Shown piece by piece: positions 18,712-27,508 of a stretch of 64,000 bases of DNA. The notes below the pieces were generated by a model, which worked only from the letters and a program-made list of their open reading frames with translations, was not told the DNA's origin and searched no databases. A program made the position numbers and the translations under genes. Source of the DNA: DATATB01 sp036268995 (GTDB taxonomy: Bacteria > Planctomycetota > Planctomycetia > Pirellulales > PNKZ01); NCBI GenBank assembly GCA_036268995.1, contig DATATB010000040.1, positions 33,191 to 97,190 on the forward strand, given 5' to 3'. The stretch's first letter is position 1, and each line of letters starts with the position of its first letter.

Positions 18712-20217
18712 ATGCCGATGAAACGCACATCGCGGCCCCTACCGGAGGACGAGGACAACCCGTTGGAAACCGCGCCGGCGTCTTCTAATGACGACGATCT
18801 GGCCGAGGAGACGCTGGATCGACCTGGCGTCGAAGTGGACGATGCCGGCGAGCCTGAGTCGGGCTTCAACGACGCGGTGCGCGTCTATCTGAGCCAGATG
18901 GGGGCCTTGCCGCTTTGGGATCGCGACCAGCGGCTATCGGCCGCGCGCTGGCTGAAGCAAGCGCGGCGCAAGTACCGGCGGGTCGTCCTAAATAACGATT
19001 TCATGCTGCAATCGTCCGTGGCGCTGCTCAAGAAGGTGCGCGTGGGCCGGGTGCAGGTCGAGCGCGCGCTCGATGTGGCACCGGCCGAGATGGATGAGAA
19101 ACGCCAAGTGATGCACGCCCTGCCCGCGGCGATCGGGGAGCTCGCGTCGCTGCTGGCCGCCAATTGCCGCGACTTCAAGCTCGTCACCGACCGGCAACGT
19201 GCAAAACCAGAGCGCCGCGAGGCCTGGCGGCGGATACACCAGCGGCGCCGGTCCGCGACCGACGTCCTCCTCGGCTTCGACTTGCGCACCAGTTGGCTCG
19301 AGCATTTTCACATTCGGCTGCGGCAAATGGCCGAGCGCATGCAAGCGCAATGGCACGAGCGCCAACGTTTACCGACTCGCGACCGGCCGCGGCGTGAGCT
19401 GACGACCCAGGTGCGGCATCAGATGCAAATGACGCTCGAGAGTCCCTCGACCATGAGCATCCGCATCGCGAAAATCGAGGCACACTATCGCCGCTACCTG
19501 GAAGCCAAGCGGACGATGACGGCCGCCAACTTGCGGCTGGTCGTGTCCATCGCCAAGCGCTATCGCAACCGGGGTTTAAGCCTCCTGGATTTAATCCAAG
19601 AGGGCAACTTGGGATTGATGCGCGCAGTCGAAAAGTTCGAGCCGGAGTTTGGTTTCACCTTCGGCACCTATGCCACCTGGTGGATTCGCCACGCCATCAC
19701 CGCGGCGATCAAGAGCCAGCGCGGGCTGATCCGGCTTCCGGTGCATCTGTTCGAAGCGCAGGGAAAGCTGCGAGCAGCCGTCCGCGAGTTCTTCGCCCAA
19801 CATGGCCGCCAGCCGAGCAATGAGGAACTCGCCACCGTCCTGGGCATGACGCGGGAAGCGGTCCGCAACCTCGCAAATCTTCACCATACTCCGCTCTCGC
19901 TGGATCAGGCCTATGCCGATGGCGACGACCATTCGCTTGGAGATGCCGTCGCCGATCCGCGCGAAAGCCAGTCACGCGGCGGCTTGAACGTCGCGCTGGG
20001 TGAGCAGCTACAGTCCGCTTTAGCAACGCTCACCTCCCACGAGCGCGAGGTTTTGAGCCTGCACTTCGGGCTCGATGGCCGGCGCAGCCACACCCTGGAT
20101 GAGATCGGCAAGCTCTTTTTGATGAGCCGCGAGTGGGTCCGTCAGCTCGAAAAACGCGCACTCAAGAAGCTGCAATACCCGGCGAGAGCGCCGCATCTGC
20201 GCGAATTCTTGCCATAG
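18712..20217 (+). CDS. Sigma-70 family RNA polymerase factor (group 1/2-like)
   Basis: This 501-residue protein has region 1.2 (FNDAVRVYLSQMGALPLWDRD), a non-conserved insert of about 170 residues, region 2 (NLRLVVSIAKRYRNRGLSLL, LIQEGNLGLMRAVEKFEPE, TFGTYATWWIRHAIT), region 3 and region 4 with the helix-turn-helix HTLDEIGKLFLMSREWVRQL. Compared with E. coli RpoD, the recognition helix RERIRQ reads REWVRQ, so the -35 preference may differ. The acidic N-terminus is short for a primary sigma factor, so an alternative sigma is likely. ATG 18718 is a possible start six bases later. Confidence 0.88.
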   Translation: MPMKRTSRPLPEDEDNPLETAPASSNDDDLAEETLDRPGVEVDDAGEPESGFNDAVRVYLSQMGALPLWDRDQRLSAARWLKQARRKYRRVVLNNDFMLQSSVALLKKVRVGRVQVERALDVAPAEMDEKRQVMHALPAAIGELASLLAANCRDFKLVTDRQRAKPERREAWRRIHQRRRSATDVLLGFDLRTSWLEHFHIRLRQMAERMQAQWHERQRLPTRDRPRRELTTQVRHQMQMTLESPSTMSIRIAKIEAHYRRYLEAKRTMTAANLRLVVSIAKRYRNRGLSLLDLIQEGNLGLMRAVEKFEPEFGFTFGTYATWWIRHAITAAIKSQRGLIRLPVHLFEAQGKLRAAVREFFAQHGRQPSNEELATVLGMTREAVRNLANLHHTPLSLDQAYADGDDHSLGDAVADPRESQSRGGLNVALGEQLQSALATLTSHEREVLSLHFGLDGRRSHTLDEIGKLFLMSREWVRQLEKRALKKLQYPARAPHLREFLP

Positions 20218-20229
20218 CACTCGTCGCGA

Positions 20230-22605
20230 TCACCCGGCGCTGGGCACCAGGCTGAACGAGCTTCGCGTCTCGACTTCACCGCTCAGTGAAAGGCGATGAT
20301 ACTCACCCGAGTTCCAGGAATTGAATTGGTCGTCGTAGTGGGGGCTGCCAGGGTGTCCCGACGTCGCGGCGATTTCCATCGCCCACAACCCGTGGTGAGG
20401 ATCGGCCAGATCAACGAGCAGGCGATAGCCGGGCCCCAGGTACGCGGCAAAATCGGCATCGGCTGCGTTGCCACACACCGTGTGGCCGTCGCCGATGATC
20501 GGCTGGCCGCCGCGGTCGAGCAGTTGCCCTAAATCTCCACGCGACGAGAGAAAATGCTTTTCGACCAGCTTGTGCAGCCGGCCCCATTGCCAGCCGCCGA
20601 TTTCCGGCCCCAACTTTCGCGTCAGTTCATCGAGCGCCGCGTGAAAGGCGGCGCGAATGGACTGGCCGCGCTCGCCGCGGTGGAACCAGCCATGCGGATC
20701 GGCGTTAAGCAGCTCCAGCGCCAAACCTCCGGCACTGGCCGCCGCTAATTCCACGGCCGGCGGATCGAACCGTTCGGCGGCAACCGCGCAGCACCAATGC
20801 TGGAAGAAGGCGTTAAAGATCGCGGCCGCAACCGATTCTGTGCGAACATGAAAATCCCAATCGGCAAGCAGGGCCGCCGCACGCACAGTCCTGGCATCGG
20901 TCTCGCCCTTGAGCATCGCCAGCAGCGGCCTCACGGCTGCCGCCGCACGGAGCGAGCACACATCGTATTGCAGCCGCTGGCAATCGGCCATTTCGTGTCT
21001 GGCTTGCGCTTCGATTTGCTCGCGGATGCGCCGGGCCCGATAGCCGCTGGCCCAGGTACCGGATAGCGGATAGGGATAATCGTCGGGGGCCAGACGGTTG
21101 TTGGCGGTGATGGCGTAGCCGCTGGCTGGGTTCATCAAATGCGGCAGACCCTCGAACGGGATATAGCCGTCCCATTGATGCCGCGGATCACAGCTAGGCC
21201 GGTAGCCGCGCTCGCTGACGCGGCGAATCGGAATGCGGCCGGTCGTTTGCATGCCGATATTGCCATCCACGTCGGCGAACACGAGATTGAACGTCGGCAC
21301 ATGCCACGGCCGGATCGCCTCGCGGAATTCGGCGCACGACCCGGCCCGGTTCATGTCGACGAGCGCGGTGACCCAGCCGCATGGCTCCGCGCCGACCCAG
21401 CGCAAGGCCACCGGTCCCGTGCCGCGTGCGGCCGGCGGCAGCAACTCGTCGACGATCGGGCCGTTGCGCGAGCCGCGAACGGTCTTGCACACTTCCCCGC
21501 CGCCGCGCACGCGAATCACTTCTTCCCGCTGCCAGCCCGGCTCCCAGCGGCCATCGTAATAATAGCTGTCTGGGTGCTCGGGCGAGGTCCGCTCTTGGTA
21601 CAAGTCGCGGAGCGAGCAAATGTTGTTCGTCAGGCCCCAGGCCACACGTCGGTTGCGGCCGACCATCACGCCCGGCATGCCGGCCAAGGCCACGCCGGCC
21701 ACGGCCAGTGAATCGCCGCTGAGCACAATCTCGTGCCAGATCGAGACGGCCGCAAACGGAATGTGCGGGTCGCAGGCCAACAGGGGCTTGCCGCTGGCCG
21801 TTCGCGAACCGGCCAGTACCCAGTTGTTGCTGCCGTGCCCATCGTCGCTGCTGCCGGTTGACGTGCCCACCAGGTCCGAAGGCGGCCCCGGCCGATACGA
21901 TCCCGGCGGCAGGATGCTCTCTTCGTCGGCTTCGCCGGAGAGAAACGCCCGATACAACGGGCCATCGCCCAACTGCCGCCTGGCCAGTTCCGGCACGGCG
22001 ATCACTGGCAAGCGGCCGGTCAGATACCAGCGGAAGTCGCCGACGATGGCCAGGCAATCGGTCGGCAGCCAAGGCTCCGGCTCGTAGTCGAGCAGTGCAA
22101 ACTCAATCGGCAGATTCTGGCGGCTGGCTTCGATCAGCGCATTGACCCCGACACAATAAGCCTCGACCAGAGTTTGCGTGTCGGGCCGCAGCGCCGACCA
22201 TTCTGCTTGCGCGATTCCCCCCAGCCCGAGAGTGCGATAGAGCACGTCGGATTCCACGGCAGTGGGGCCGAGGATTTCGGCTAGGCGGCCTTGCGCTCGG
22301 CGGCGAACGTAATCCAGTTGGAACAATCGATCGGCAGCCGTGGCATATCCAAAGCCGACAAACAAATCGCGATCGCTGCCAGCGCGAACGTGCGGAATGC
22401 CCCAGCGGTCACGCTCGATCTGCACGCGGCCGCCAATTCCGGCCACGTGCCGCGAGCCATCGGCCGCCGGCACGCGCCCCCGGCACTCGGACTGCCACCA
22501 ACGATCGAACTCATCGCGTGATATTCCGGCGGCCGCGCACAACGACGCAATGGTTTCGCCGCTTCCGAGCCGGGCCAGCCACTGCCGACGATCTTCGCGA
22601 GTCAT
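20230..22605 (-). CDS. Penicillin-acylase-family Ntn hydrolase with N-terminal HTH-like extension
   Basis: This 791-residue protein belongs to peptidase family S45 (penicillin/acyl-homoserine-lactone acylases). The N-terminal nucleophile after self-cleavage is expected at Ser259 (GHGS-NNWVLAGSR). Other landmarks are RWGIPHVRA near residue 68, GFGYATAADRLFQLD and NNRLAPDDYPYPL. Two oddities stand out. There is no signal peptide, although most relatives are periplasmic. About 50 residues precede the acylase domain and look like a helix-turn-helix (SGETIASLCAAAGISRDEF). The start overlaps the upstream stop as ATGA, which supports this N-terminus. Autocleavage and an amide substrate are inferred from family. 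Confidence 0.88.
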   Translation of the reverse strand: MTREDRRQWLARLGSGETIASLCAAAGISRDEFDRWWQSECRGRVPAADGSRHVAGIGGRVQIERDRWGIPHVRAGSDRDLFVGFGYATAADRLFQLDYVRRRAQGRLAEILGPTAVESDVLYRTLGLGGIAQAEWSALRPDTQTLVEAYCVGVNALIEASRQNLPIEFALLDYEPEPWLPTDCLAIVGDFRWYLTGRLPVIAVPELARRQLGDGPLYRAFLSGEADEESILPPGSYRPGPPSDLVGTSTGSSDDGHGSNNWVLAGSRTASGKPLLACDPHIPFAAVSIWHEIVLSGDSLAVAGVALAGMPGVMVGRNRRVAWGLTNNICSLRDLYQERTSPEHPDSYYYDGRWEPGWQREEVIRVRGGGEVCKTVRGSRNGPIVDELLPPAARGTGPVALRWVGAEPCGWVTALVDMNRAGSCAEFREAIRPWHVPTFNLVFADVDGNIGMQTTGRIPIRRVSERGYRPSCDPRHQWDGYIPFEGLPHLMNPASGYAITANNRLAPDDYPYPLSGTWASGYRARRIREQIEAQARHEMADCQRLQYDVCSLRAAAAVRPLLAMLKGETDARTVRAAALLADWDFHVRTESVAAAIFNAFFQHWCCAVAAERFDPPAVELAAASAGGLALELLNADPHGWFHRGERGQSIRAAFHAALDELTRKLGPEIGGWQWGRLHKLVEKHFLSSRGDLGQLLDRGGQPIIGDGHTVCGNAADADFAAYLGPGYRLLVDLADPHHGLWAMEIAATSGHPGSPHYDDQFNSWNSGEYHRLSLSGEVETRSSFSLVPSAG

Positions 22606-23798
22606 CGCGCGAGCTCCTCGTTGAAGCGGCGAATGAAGACCGCGGTGCGCTGCTCGTTGAGATGCAGCGGATTGACGATCAACCGCCCTTGGCTTAGCCC
22701 CCCCTGGCCCACGTATACCGGCGGCTTGCCAATACGGAGGCGCCGACAGAGTTCGAAGGCCGAAAATCCCTGGAGAGCCTCGTCCAGCGAGATCTCCAAA
22801 ATCGGCAGATCATCCGTGTGCATGAAAGTTCGAAATCGTAGCGCCGGAGTTTCGACCGCTTCGGCGATGCGCAGGAGTAGTGCGCGCATCTCTTTCGTCG
22901 AGTCGCGGCCGTAGGCTCCATCGACGAACAATCGCAACGCGACCAGCAGCGCCACGATTTCCTCTTTCGACACCTTAAGTGCCCGGCCGATGCCATGCCG
23001 CGGCATGCCGACGAGACGCTTTTTGTCGATAAAATCTTCGGGCGGGTTCCATAGCTCGAAGTGATCGTCCATGTCGAGCATCTGCAAGGCGGCTGCGGCG
23101 ATCAGGTCGCGGCGGCCGCAGAGAATGCCGGTGGACTGCGGCCCACGCAGCCCCTTGCCGCCGCTGAAAGCGACCAGGTCGGCGCCGGTCGCCAGCAAAT
23201 CGCGCAAGTTCGAATGCGGCGGCAACTCGCCGGCCGCATCCACCAGCACCGGCAAGCCGTGGGCGTGAGCGCACGCCACGACTTCGGCCAGCGCCGGCCG
23301 GCTGTGTGCATCATGAACATACAGCACACCGGCCGTGAGCGGCGAAAACGCGGCCGCGAATTCCCAGGCTTCCACCCGGCGCACGCCCGAGCCGGCCACC
23401 GGTTCGTGAAAGCCGACCTCTACCAGGCGTGCCCCGGTGGCTCGTACGGCGTGGTCGTAGCCGTTGCGTTGCTCGCGGGCGATGACAAACTCGTGTGGAA
23501 AACCCTCACAGTTGGGCAGCCGTTCCATGCGGCCCAGGTCGTAGCCGGTGAGCATCGCGGCCGCACCCAGCATCAGCGCCCCGGCCGCGCCGCTGGTCAC
23601 CAACCCGGCCTCGGCGCCGGTAGCCGCCGCAATGGCCCGCGACGCGGCAGCTTGCAGCTCGTCCAGTGGCACCGATTCCTGCGCCGCGGCGCAAAATGCT
23701 CGTAGCACGGCCTCGGGCATGGGCGCTCCGCCCAAACGCGTCACGGCGCCCGATGCGTTGATGATCGGCTCAACGCCCCATTCTTCGAAAACGCCCAT
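22602..23798 (-). CDS. SelA-like PLP-dependent enzyme
   Basis: This 398-residue enzyme has the fold-type I layout of the SelA/aminotransferase class V group. The N-terminus reads EEWGVEPIINASGAVTRLGG, characteristic of SelA-like proteins that include D-glucosaminate-6-phosphate ammonia-lyase. The PLP lysine is in LVAFSGGKGLRGPQSTG, and LVDAAGE carries the PLP-nitrogen Asp. True selenocysteine synthase is longer, and no selB or selC is visible, so a lyase or aminotransferase role is more likely. It is translationally coupled (ATGA) to the penicillin-acylase-like gene, suggesting one pathway for an amide-linked amino compound. ATG 23798 is preferred over an upstream TTG. Confidence 0.8.
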   Translation of the reverse strand: MGVFEEWGVEPIINASGAVTRLGGAPMPEAVLRAFCAAAQESVPLDELQAAASRAIAAATGAEAGLVTSGAAGALMLGAAAMLTGYDLGRMERLPNCEGFPHEFVIAREQRNGYDHAVRATGARLVEVGFHEPVAGSGVRRVEAWEFAAAFSPLTAGVLYVHDAHSRPALAEVVACAHAHGLPVLVDAAGELPPHSNLRDLLATGADLVAFSGGKGLRGPQSTGILCGRRDLIAAAALQMLDMDDHFELWNPPEDFIDKKRLVGMPRHGIGRALKVSKEEIVALLVALRLFVDGAYGRDSTKEMRALLLRIAEAVETPALRFRTFMHTDDLPILEISLDEALQGFSAFELCRRLRIGKPPVYVGQGGLSQGRLIVNPLHLNEQRTAVFIRRFNEELAR

Positions 23799-23856
23799 CG
23801 CGGCCTCGCACCGGCAGCCAATCAATCGCGCCCGCTCGACGTGGCGTTGAGGCTAA

Positions 23857-24066
23857 GCCATCCGTAGCGGCCTCGTCAAGTTCGACCGTCAGCGGGCAGC
23901 GAACCTGGGCAAGCTCCAGTAACAACTGCAAGCCGGCACTTACCGGCTGCAGGCAGTGCGTCGCACTTGCATCGCCAAAGTCGGCAGCCGAGAGCAACAC
24001 CCGCTGGGAATTCCCACGGTCCGCGATCGCACGATTCAGGCGGCGATCCGCCACGTGGCCGAACTG
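23857..24066 (+). pseudogene. Remnant of a group II intron-type reverse transcriptase
   Basis: Reading the plus strand from 23857 gives a short stretch that matches the start of group II intron reverse transcriptase/maturase proteins. It runs LVKFDRQRAANLGKLQ, then an in-frame TAA (23920-23922) where a Gln codon would fit, then LQAGTYRLQAVRRTCIAK and HPLGIPTVRDRTIQAAIRH. The last block corresponds to the family-typical RPLGIPTVRDRVVQAA. Homology stops near 24066 and nothing of the later RT motifs (YADD) or intron domain V is visible. It fills the gap between hemL and the SelA-like gene. I read it as a decayed insertion. Confidence 0.65.
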
Positions 24067-24124
24067 AATCGGCTCTCCCGACCCCGATCTTTGGGCGATC
24101 GCGGAGGTTGGCCGACCGAGACGA

Positions 24125-25414
24125 CTAGGGTGATGCCGCCGCCAGGGCTTCGGCGGCGGCGGCGATGGTGCGATCGATGTCGCTCTCGGTGTGCGCGGCC
24201 GAAATGAAGAGGGCCTCATACTGGCTGCACGGAAAATATACGCCACGCTCGATCAGCCCCCAGAAGAAGCGGCCGAAGGCTTTGGTGTCCGAGCGGCTGG
24301 CCGATGGCCAATCGATCACCGGCTCCGGGTTGAAGAACAGCGTGAGCATGCTGCCGACGCGGGCCACCGAGTGGGCCACGCCGGCGTCGGTTGCAGCTCG
24401 GGCCAGGCCCGCGGCGAGCCGGGCGCCGAGTTGTTCGAGCTTGGCATAGGGCCGCTCGTCGCGCAGGACTTCGAGCGTGGCGATGCCGGCGGCCGTGGCC
24501 AGCGGATTGCCGGATAAAGTGCCGGCTTGAAATACGGGACCGGCCGGCAGCACGCGGTCCATGATTTCTGCGCGGCCGCCGTAAGCCCCCACCGGCAGTC
24601 CGCCGCCGACGATTTTTCCCAGCGTCGTCAGGTCGGGCTGGATGCCGAAAATCTCCTGCGCTCCGCCGTAGGCCACGCGGAAACCGGTCATCACTTCGTC
24701 GAAAATCAGCAATGCGCCGTGCTGCTCCGTCGAGGCACGCAGCGCGGTCAGGAATTCGTCGGTGGGAATCACGCAGCCCATGTTGCCGACCACCGGCTCG
24801 ACAATCACGCAGGCGATCCGCTGGCCGTGCTCGGCAAATGCTTGTCGCAGTCCCGGCACGTCGTTGTATTGCAGGACGAGGGTGTCGGCGGCCGTGCCGG
24901 CGGTCACGCCCGGCGAGTTGGGCACGGCCAGCGTCGCGGCCGCACTTCCGGCGGCCACCAGCAGGCTGTCGACGTGGCCGTGGTAGTTACCGGCGAACTT
25001 GACGATCAGCTCGCGGCCGGTGAAGCCGCGTGCCAGGCGGATGGCGCTCATCGTGGCTTCGGTGCCTGAATTGACAAGCCGCACCTTTTCGATCGAAGGC
25101 ACGGCCTCGACGATCAACTCGGCCAGGTGCGTCTCGGCCAGCGTGGGAGCGCCGAAGCTGGTGCCGCGGCGCGTGGCCCGCTCGAGTGCTGCGGTCACGC
25201 GCGGATGGGCGTGGCCCAGGATCATCGGGCCCCACGAGCCGATGTAATCGAGGTAGCGATTGCCGTCGATGTCGACGAGGTACGCGCCCTCGCCGCGTTC
25301 GAAAAACAGCGGCTCGCCGCCCACGCCGCCAAACGCACGGGCCGGGCTGTTGACGCCGCCGGGAATGAGTTGCTTGGCGCGGGCAAACGCCTGGCTGCTG
25401 TGCTCTCGATGCAT
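24125..25414 (-). CDS. hemL: Glutamate-1-semialdehyde 2,1-aminomutase
   Basis: This 429-residue enzyme converts glutamate-1-semialdehyde to 5-aminolevulinate in the C5 haem pathway. It is a class III aminotransferase-fold PLP enzyme. The N-terminus HSSQAFARAKQLIPGGVNSPARAFGGVGG is diagnostic (seen as LIPGGVNSPARAF), as are LVNSGTEATMSAIRLAR, IFDEVMTGFRVAYGGAQ and the Schiff-base Lys267 in DLTTLGKIVGGGLPVGAYGG. Length is normal. ATG 25414 is supported by homology; only TTGAGAG precedes it. It lies 10 bp after the membrane-protein gene and is probably co-transcribed from the promoter at 26750-26777. Confidence 0.95.
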   Translation of the reverse strand: MHREHSSQAFARAKQLIPGGVNSPARAFGGVGGEPLFFERGEGAYLVDIDGNRYLDYIGSWGPMILGHAHPRVTAALERATRRGTSFGAPTLAETHLAELIVEAVPSIEKVRLVNSGTEATMSAIRLARGFTGRELIVKFAGNYHGHVDSLLVAAGSAAATLAVPNSPGVTAGTAADTLVLQYNDVPGLRQAFAEHGQRIACVIVEPVVGNMGCVIPTDEFLTALRASTEQHGALLIFDEVMTGFRVAYGGAQEIFGIQPDLTTLGKIVGGGLPVGAYGGRAEIMDRVLPAGPVFQAGTLSGNPLATAAGIATLEVLRDERPYAKLEQLGARLAAGLARAATDAGVAHSVARVGSMLTLFFNPEPVIDWPSASRSDTKAFGRFFWGLIERGVYFPCSQYEALFISAAHTESDIDRTIAAAAEALAAASP

Positions 25415-25424
25415 GACTCTCAAA

Positions 25425-26699
25425 TCATTCGGGCGGCGGCGTAATCGATTCCCCGGCGGTCGGCTCGGTGGCCAGCAGCGGCGGGTCGAGGCTCTCGGAT
25501 TTTTCGTCCATGTAGATCTCGTCCATTTCCGTGCCGTCGACTTGAAAGCGCAGCAGCAGATAAATGGCGGTCGAGGCGGTCCAGAAATAACTGTAGGCAA
25601 AGGCGACGGCCATCAGCCTGACGCAGCCGATCCAGAAGTGAATCAATGCCACGCCAAAAGTGCCGGCGCCGCCCAACACGCTGGGACCGCCGCGCAGCAC
25701 GTCGCCCAGCCGTTGACCACCGCTGCCCCAGCTCACGGCCCAGAGCGTCAAGTGTATGACTGCATCGGCAAACCAATAGGCGAGCATGGCCCCCAGCACG
25801 CCTAGCAATGCCGCGACCACCGCGTAGAACAGATACTGGAGCGGTCGCTGGTAGACGTAGGAATAGGAACGGCTCAAGGCGTCGAAACTGTCGGTGCCTT
25901 CGGTGCTGATGGCGCCCCACATCAGCGGCCAGCCGAAGAATAAACCCAGCAGGAAGATGGCCATCAGCAGGCCGCCGACTAGCAGCACTGGCCAGACGAT
26001 GCCCACCAGCAATACGCCAAAGTCCAGCCGCAACAGCAGCCCGATGATGGCTGTCGGAATCGTGATCAGCAGGATGCCCAGCATGGGCAGCCAGGGCGAT
26101 GCGAAGTAGCTCCGCCATTTCGAGCTCGCATAGCTGAGCGATTCGCGCCAGCCGGCCGGTTCGCCGCGTGCCAATTGCACGGCGGCCATGCGTGTCAGGG
26201 CGCCGCCAAAAAAGCTCCAGACCAGCGTGGCCCACAGCCCGCACAGCAGCATGAAGGCCAGCCCCTCCCACGAGAGGTGCGCCTCGGCCGTGCCCCGCGG
26301 TGCAAAGTCGAGAAAAAACATCTCGCGCACTGGAGCACTCAGCTCCCACCAGCCGGCGTGATAGGGCGAAACAGGAGGCTGGCCCAAATCCGGCGGGCTG
26401 AAGACGCTGTCCTGAATTTGGAGCACGCCTTCGAGTCGCTGCGGCGGCAGCATGGGCCGCTCAGTGGTTCGCCAGGGAGAGCTTTGGTACCAAGGAATCC
26501 AGTTCTGAAGCTGCAGATCGGCAGTGCCAGAGAAAATGGCGCCCAACAGGGCCCAGCCGCCGATCGTCAATAGCAGGCCGGCGGCCGCCAAGAGCATTGC
26601 CCGCATGCGCAGGGCGAGCTTGAGACACCTGACCAGGTTGAGCCAGGCAAACAGCTCGGTCCAGGCGACGGCTCTGACCATGCCCGCGTCTTCCGCCAT
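25425..26699 (-). CDS. Conserved-type multi-pass membrane protein, function unknown
   Basis: This 424-residue protein has about six transmembrane segments: residues 32-58, 148-170, 208-235, 238-262, 290-315 and 350-375. A soluble loop lies after the first, and the acidic C-terminal tail (MDEIYMDEKSESLDPP) is probably cytoplasmic. No catalytic motif was found. It sits directly in front of hemL with a 10-bp gap, so a shared transcript is likely, but a haem-related role is only guilt by association. AAAGGGATGA precedes the ATG. Confidence 0.75.
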   Translation of the reverse strand: MAEDAGMVRAVAWTELFAWLNLVRCLKLALRMRAMLLAAAGLLLTIGGWALLGAIFSGTADLQLQNWIPWYQSSPWRTTERPMLPPQRLEGVLQIQDSVFSPPDLGQPPVSPYHAGWWELSAPVREMFFLDFAPRGTAEAHLSWEGLAFMLLCGLWATLVWSFFGGALTRMAAVQLARGEPAGWRESLSYASSKWRSYFASPWLPMLGILLITIPTAIIGLLLRLDFGVLLVGIVWPVLLVGGLLMAIFLLGLFFGWPLMWGAISTEGTDSFDALSRSYSYVYQRPLQYLFYAVVAALLGVLGAMLAYWFADAVIHLTLWAVSWGSGGQRLGDVLRGGPSVLGGAGTFGVALIHFWIGCVRLMAVAFAYSYFWTASTAIYLLLRFQVDGTEMDEIYMDEKSESLDPPLLATEPTAGESITPPPE

Positions 26700-26749
26700 G
26701 CTCGTGTCATCCCTTTGGAAATCCCCGGGATCCGAACCCCCGCTGTCGG

Positions 26750-26777
26750 ATTATAGGCAGCCGGGTAACTTTCGCAA
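26750..26777 (-). promoter_or_regulatory. Sigma-70 promoter of the membrane-protein/hemL unit
   Basis: On the minus strand TTGCGA (26777-26772) is followed by a 16-bp spacer and a perfect TATAAT (26755-26750). The ATG at 26699 lies about 45 nt after the expected start point. This is the best -10 box I found in the window. Confidence 0.65.
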
Positions 26778-26828
26778 GCTGGGGGGGATTAACGGCGAGC
26801 GTGGGCATGGCACCCGAGCTATACAACG

Positions 26829-27047
26829 CTACTCGTCAGCGTCGGCTGATTCCGAATCGTGTTGCTCGTCGGCGCCGGGTTCGACTTCTTCGGGTTCGTC
26901 TTCGTCGCGCGGAACCGGCATGGCATAGTCCTCACTGAACCAGCGGCCCAGGTCGACGCGCCGGCAGCGGGGGCTGCAAAAAGGGGGCGCGCTCGATGCG
27001 TGCAGATCGAATCGCACGCCGCAGACGGGACAGGTTGCCAGATGCAT
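26829..27047 (-). CDS. yacG: YacG-like zinc-binding protein
   Basis: This 72-residue protein has the four-cysteine zinc site of the YacG family: CPVCG near residue 6 and PFCSPRCRRVDLGRWFSEDY near residue 23. E. coli YacG binds GyrB and inhibits DNA gyrase. The acidic tail (DEDEPEEVEPGADEQHDSES) is longer than in E. coli. The frame is open far upstream, but those residues are out-of-phase reading of the zinc-ribbon gene before it, so ATG 27047 with GGGTGAT upstream is chosen. Last gene of the dnaJ-grpE-fmdB-yacG run. Confidence 0.8.
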   Translation of the reverse strand: MHLATCPVCGVRFDLHASSAPPFCSPRCRRVDLGRWFSEDYAMPVPRDEDEPEEVEPGADEQHDSESADADE

Positions 27048-27099
27048 ATCACCCAGATGCGTAGCACGCAAACGGCCGCCGCCGGACGAGTGGCAAAGA

Positions 27100-27456
27100 C
27101 TACGAATCGCCTTTGGACCGCTTGCCGCCAGATTTCGAATCGCCCTTCTTGGAATCGCCGGACTTCGATTCGCCAGAACTCTTGCTCTCGGAGCTTTGGG
27201 TTTCGGAACCCTTACTGTCCGAACTTTTGCTTTCGCTGCTTTTCTCCGCGGCGGCCTTTTTCTTGTACGACTCGCTGCGATAGTCGGTTTGATAAAAGCC
27301 CGAGCCTTTGAAGACAATCGCCGCGCCGGTGCCGAACAGCCGCCGCAACTTGAGCTTGCCGCACTTGGGGCACTTCTTCAGGATCGGGTCCTTCATCGAC
27401 TGAAACAGCTCGAACTCATGCTCGCACGCGTCGCACACGTAGTCATAGGTCGGCAT
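27100..27456 (-). CDS. FmdB-family zinc-ribbon protein with Ser/Lys tail
   Basis: This 118-residue protein starts MPTYDYVCDACEHEFELFQ, with the Cys pairs CDAC (8-11) and CPKCGK (29-34) of the FmdB/CxxC_CXXC_SSSS regulatory zinc ribbon. Then comes GTGAAIVFKGSGFYQTDYR, also family-typical. The last 45 residues are almost only Ser, Lys, Gly, Asp and Glu and should be disordered. GAGGGAGAC precedes the ATG. It lies 52 bp after grpE in the same direction. FmdB proteins are suspected regulators; the target is unknown. Confidence 0.85.
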   Translation of the reverse strand: MPTYDYVCDACEHEFELFQSMKDPILKKCPKCGKLKLRRLFGTGAAIVFKGSGFYQTDYRSESYKKKAAAEKSSESKSSDSKGSETQSSESKSSGESKSGDSKKGDSKSGGKRSKGDS

Positions 27457-27508
27457 AATCGCGTGTCTCCCTCAAGGTTGCTCTCAACAGGGTTGCTTTC
27501 GGGCGCGG

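Noticed and set aside
25415..25600. N-terminal extension of hemL
   Set aside because: It overlaps the end of the membrane-protein gene in another frame, and HemL homology begins at ATG 25414.
26715..26800. tRNA-like segment on the minus strand (AATCCCC ... GGTTCGGATCC ... GGGGATT, about 75 nt, ending TCCA)
   Set aside because: The outer 7-bp stem and the length fit, but the T-stem does not pair, the D-loop is far too long and the anticodon stem fails. The same bases form a good promoter (TTGCGA-N16-TATAAT), which explains them better.
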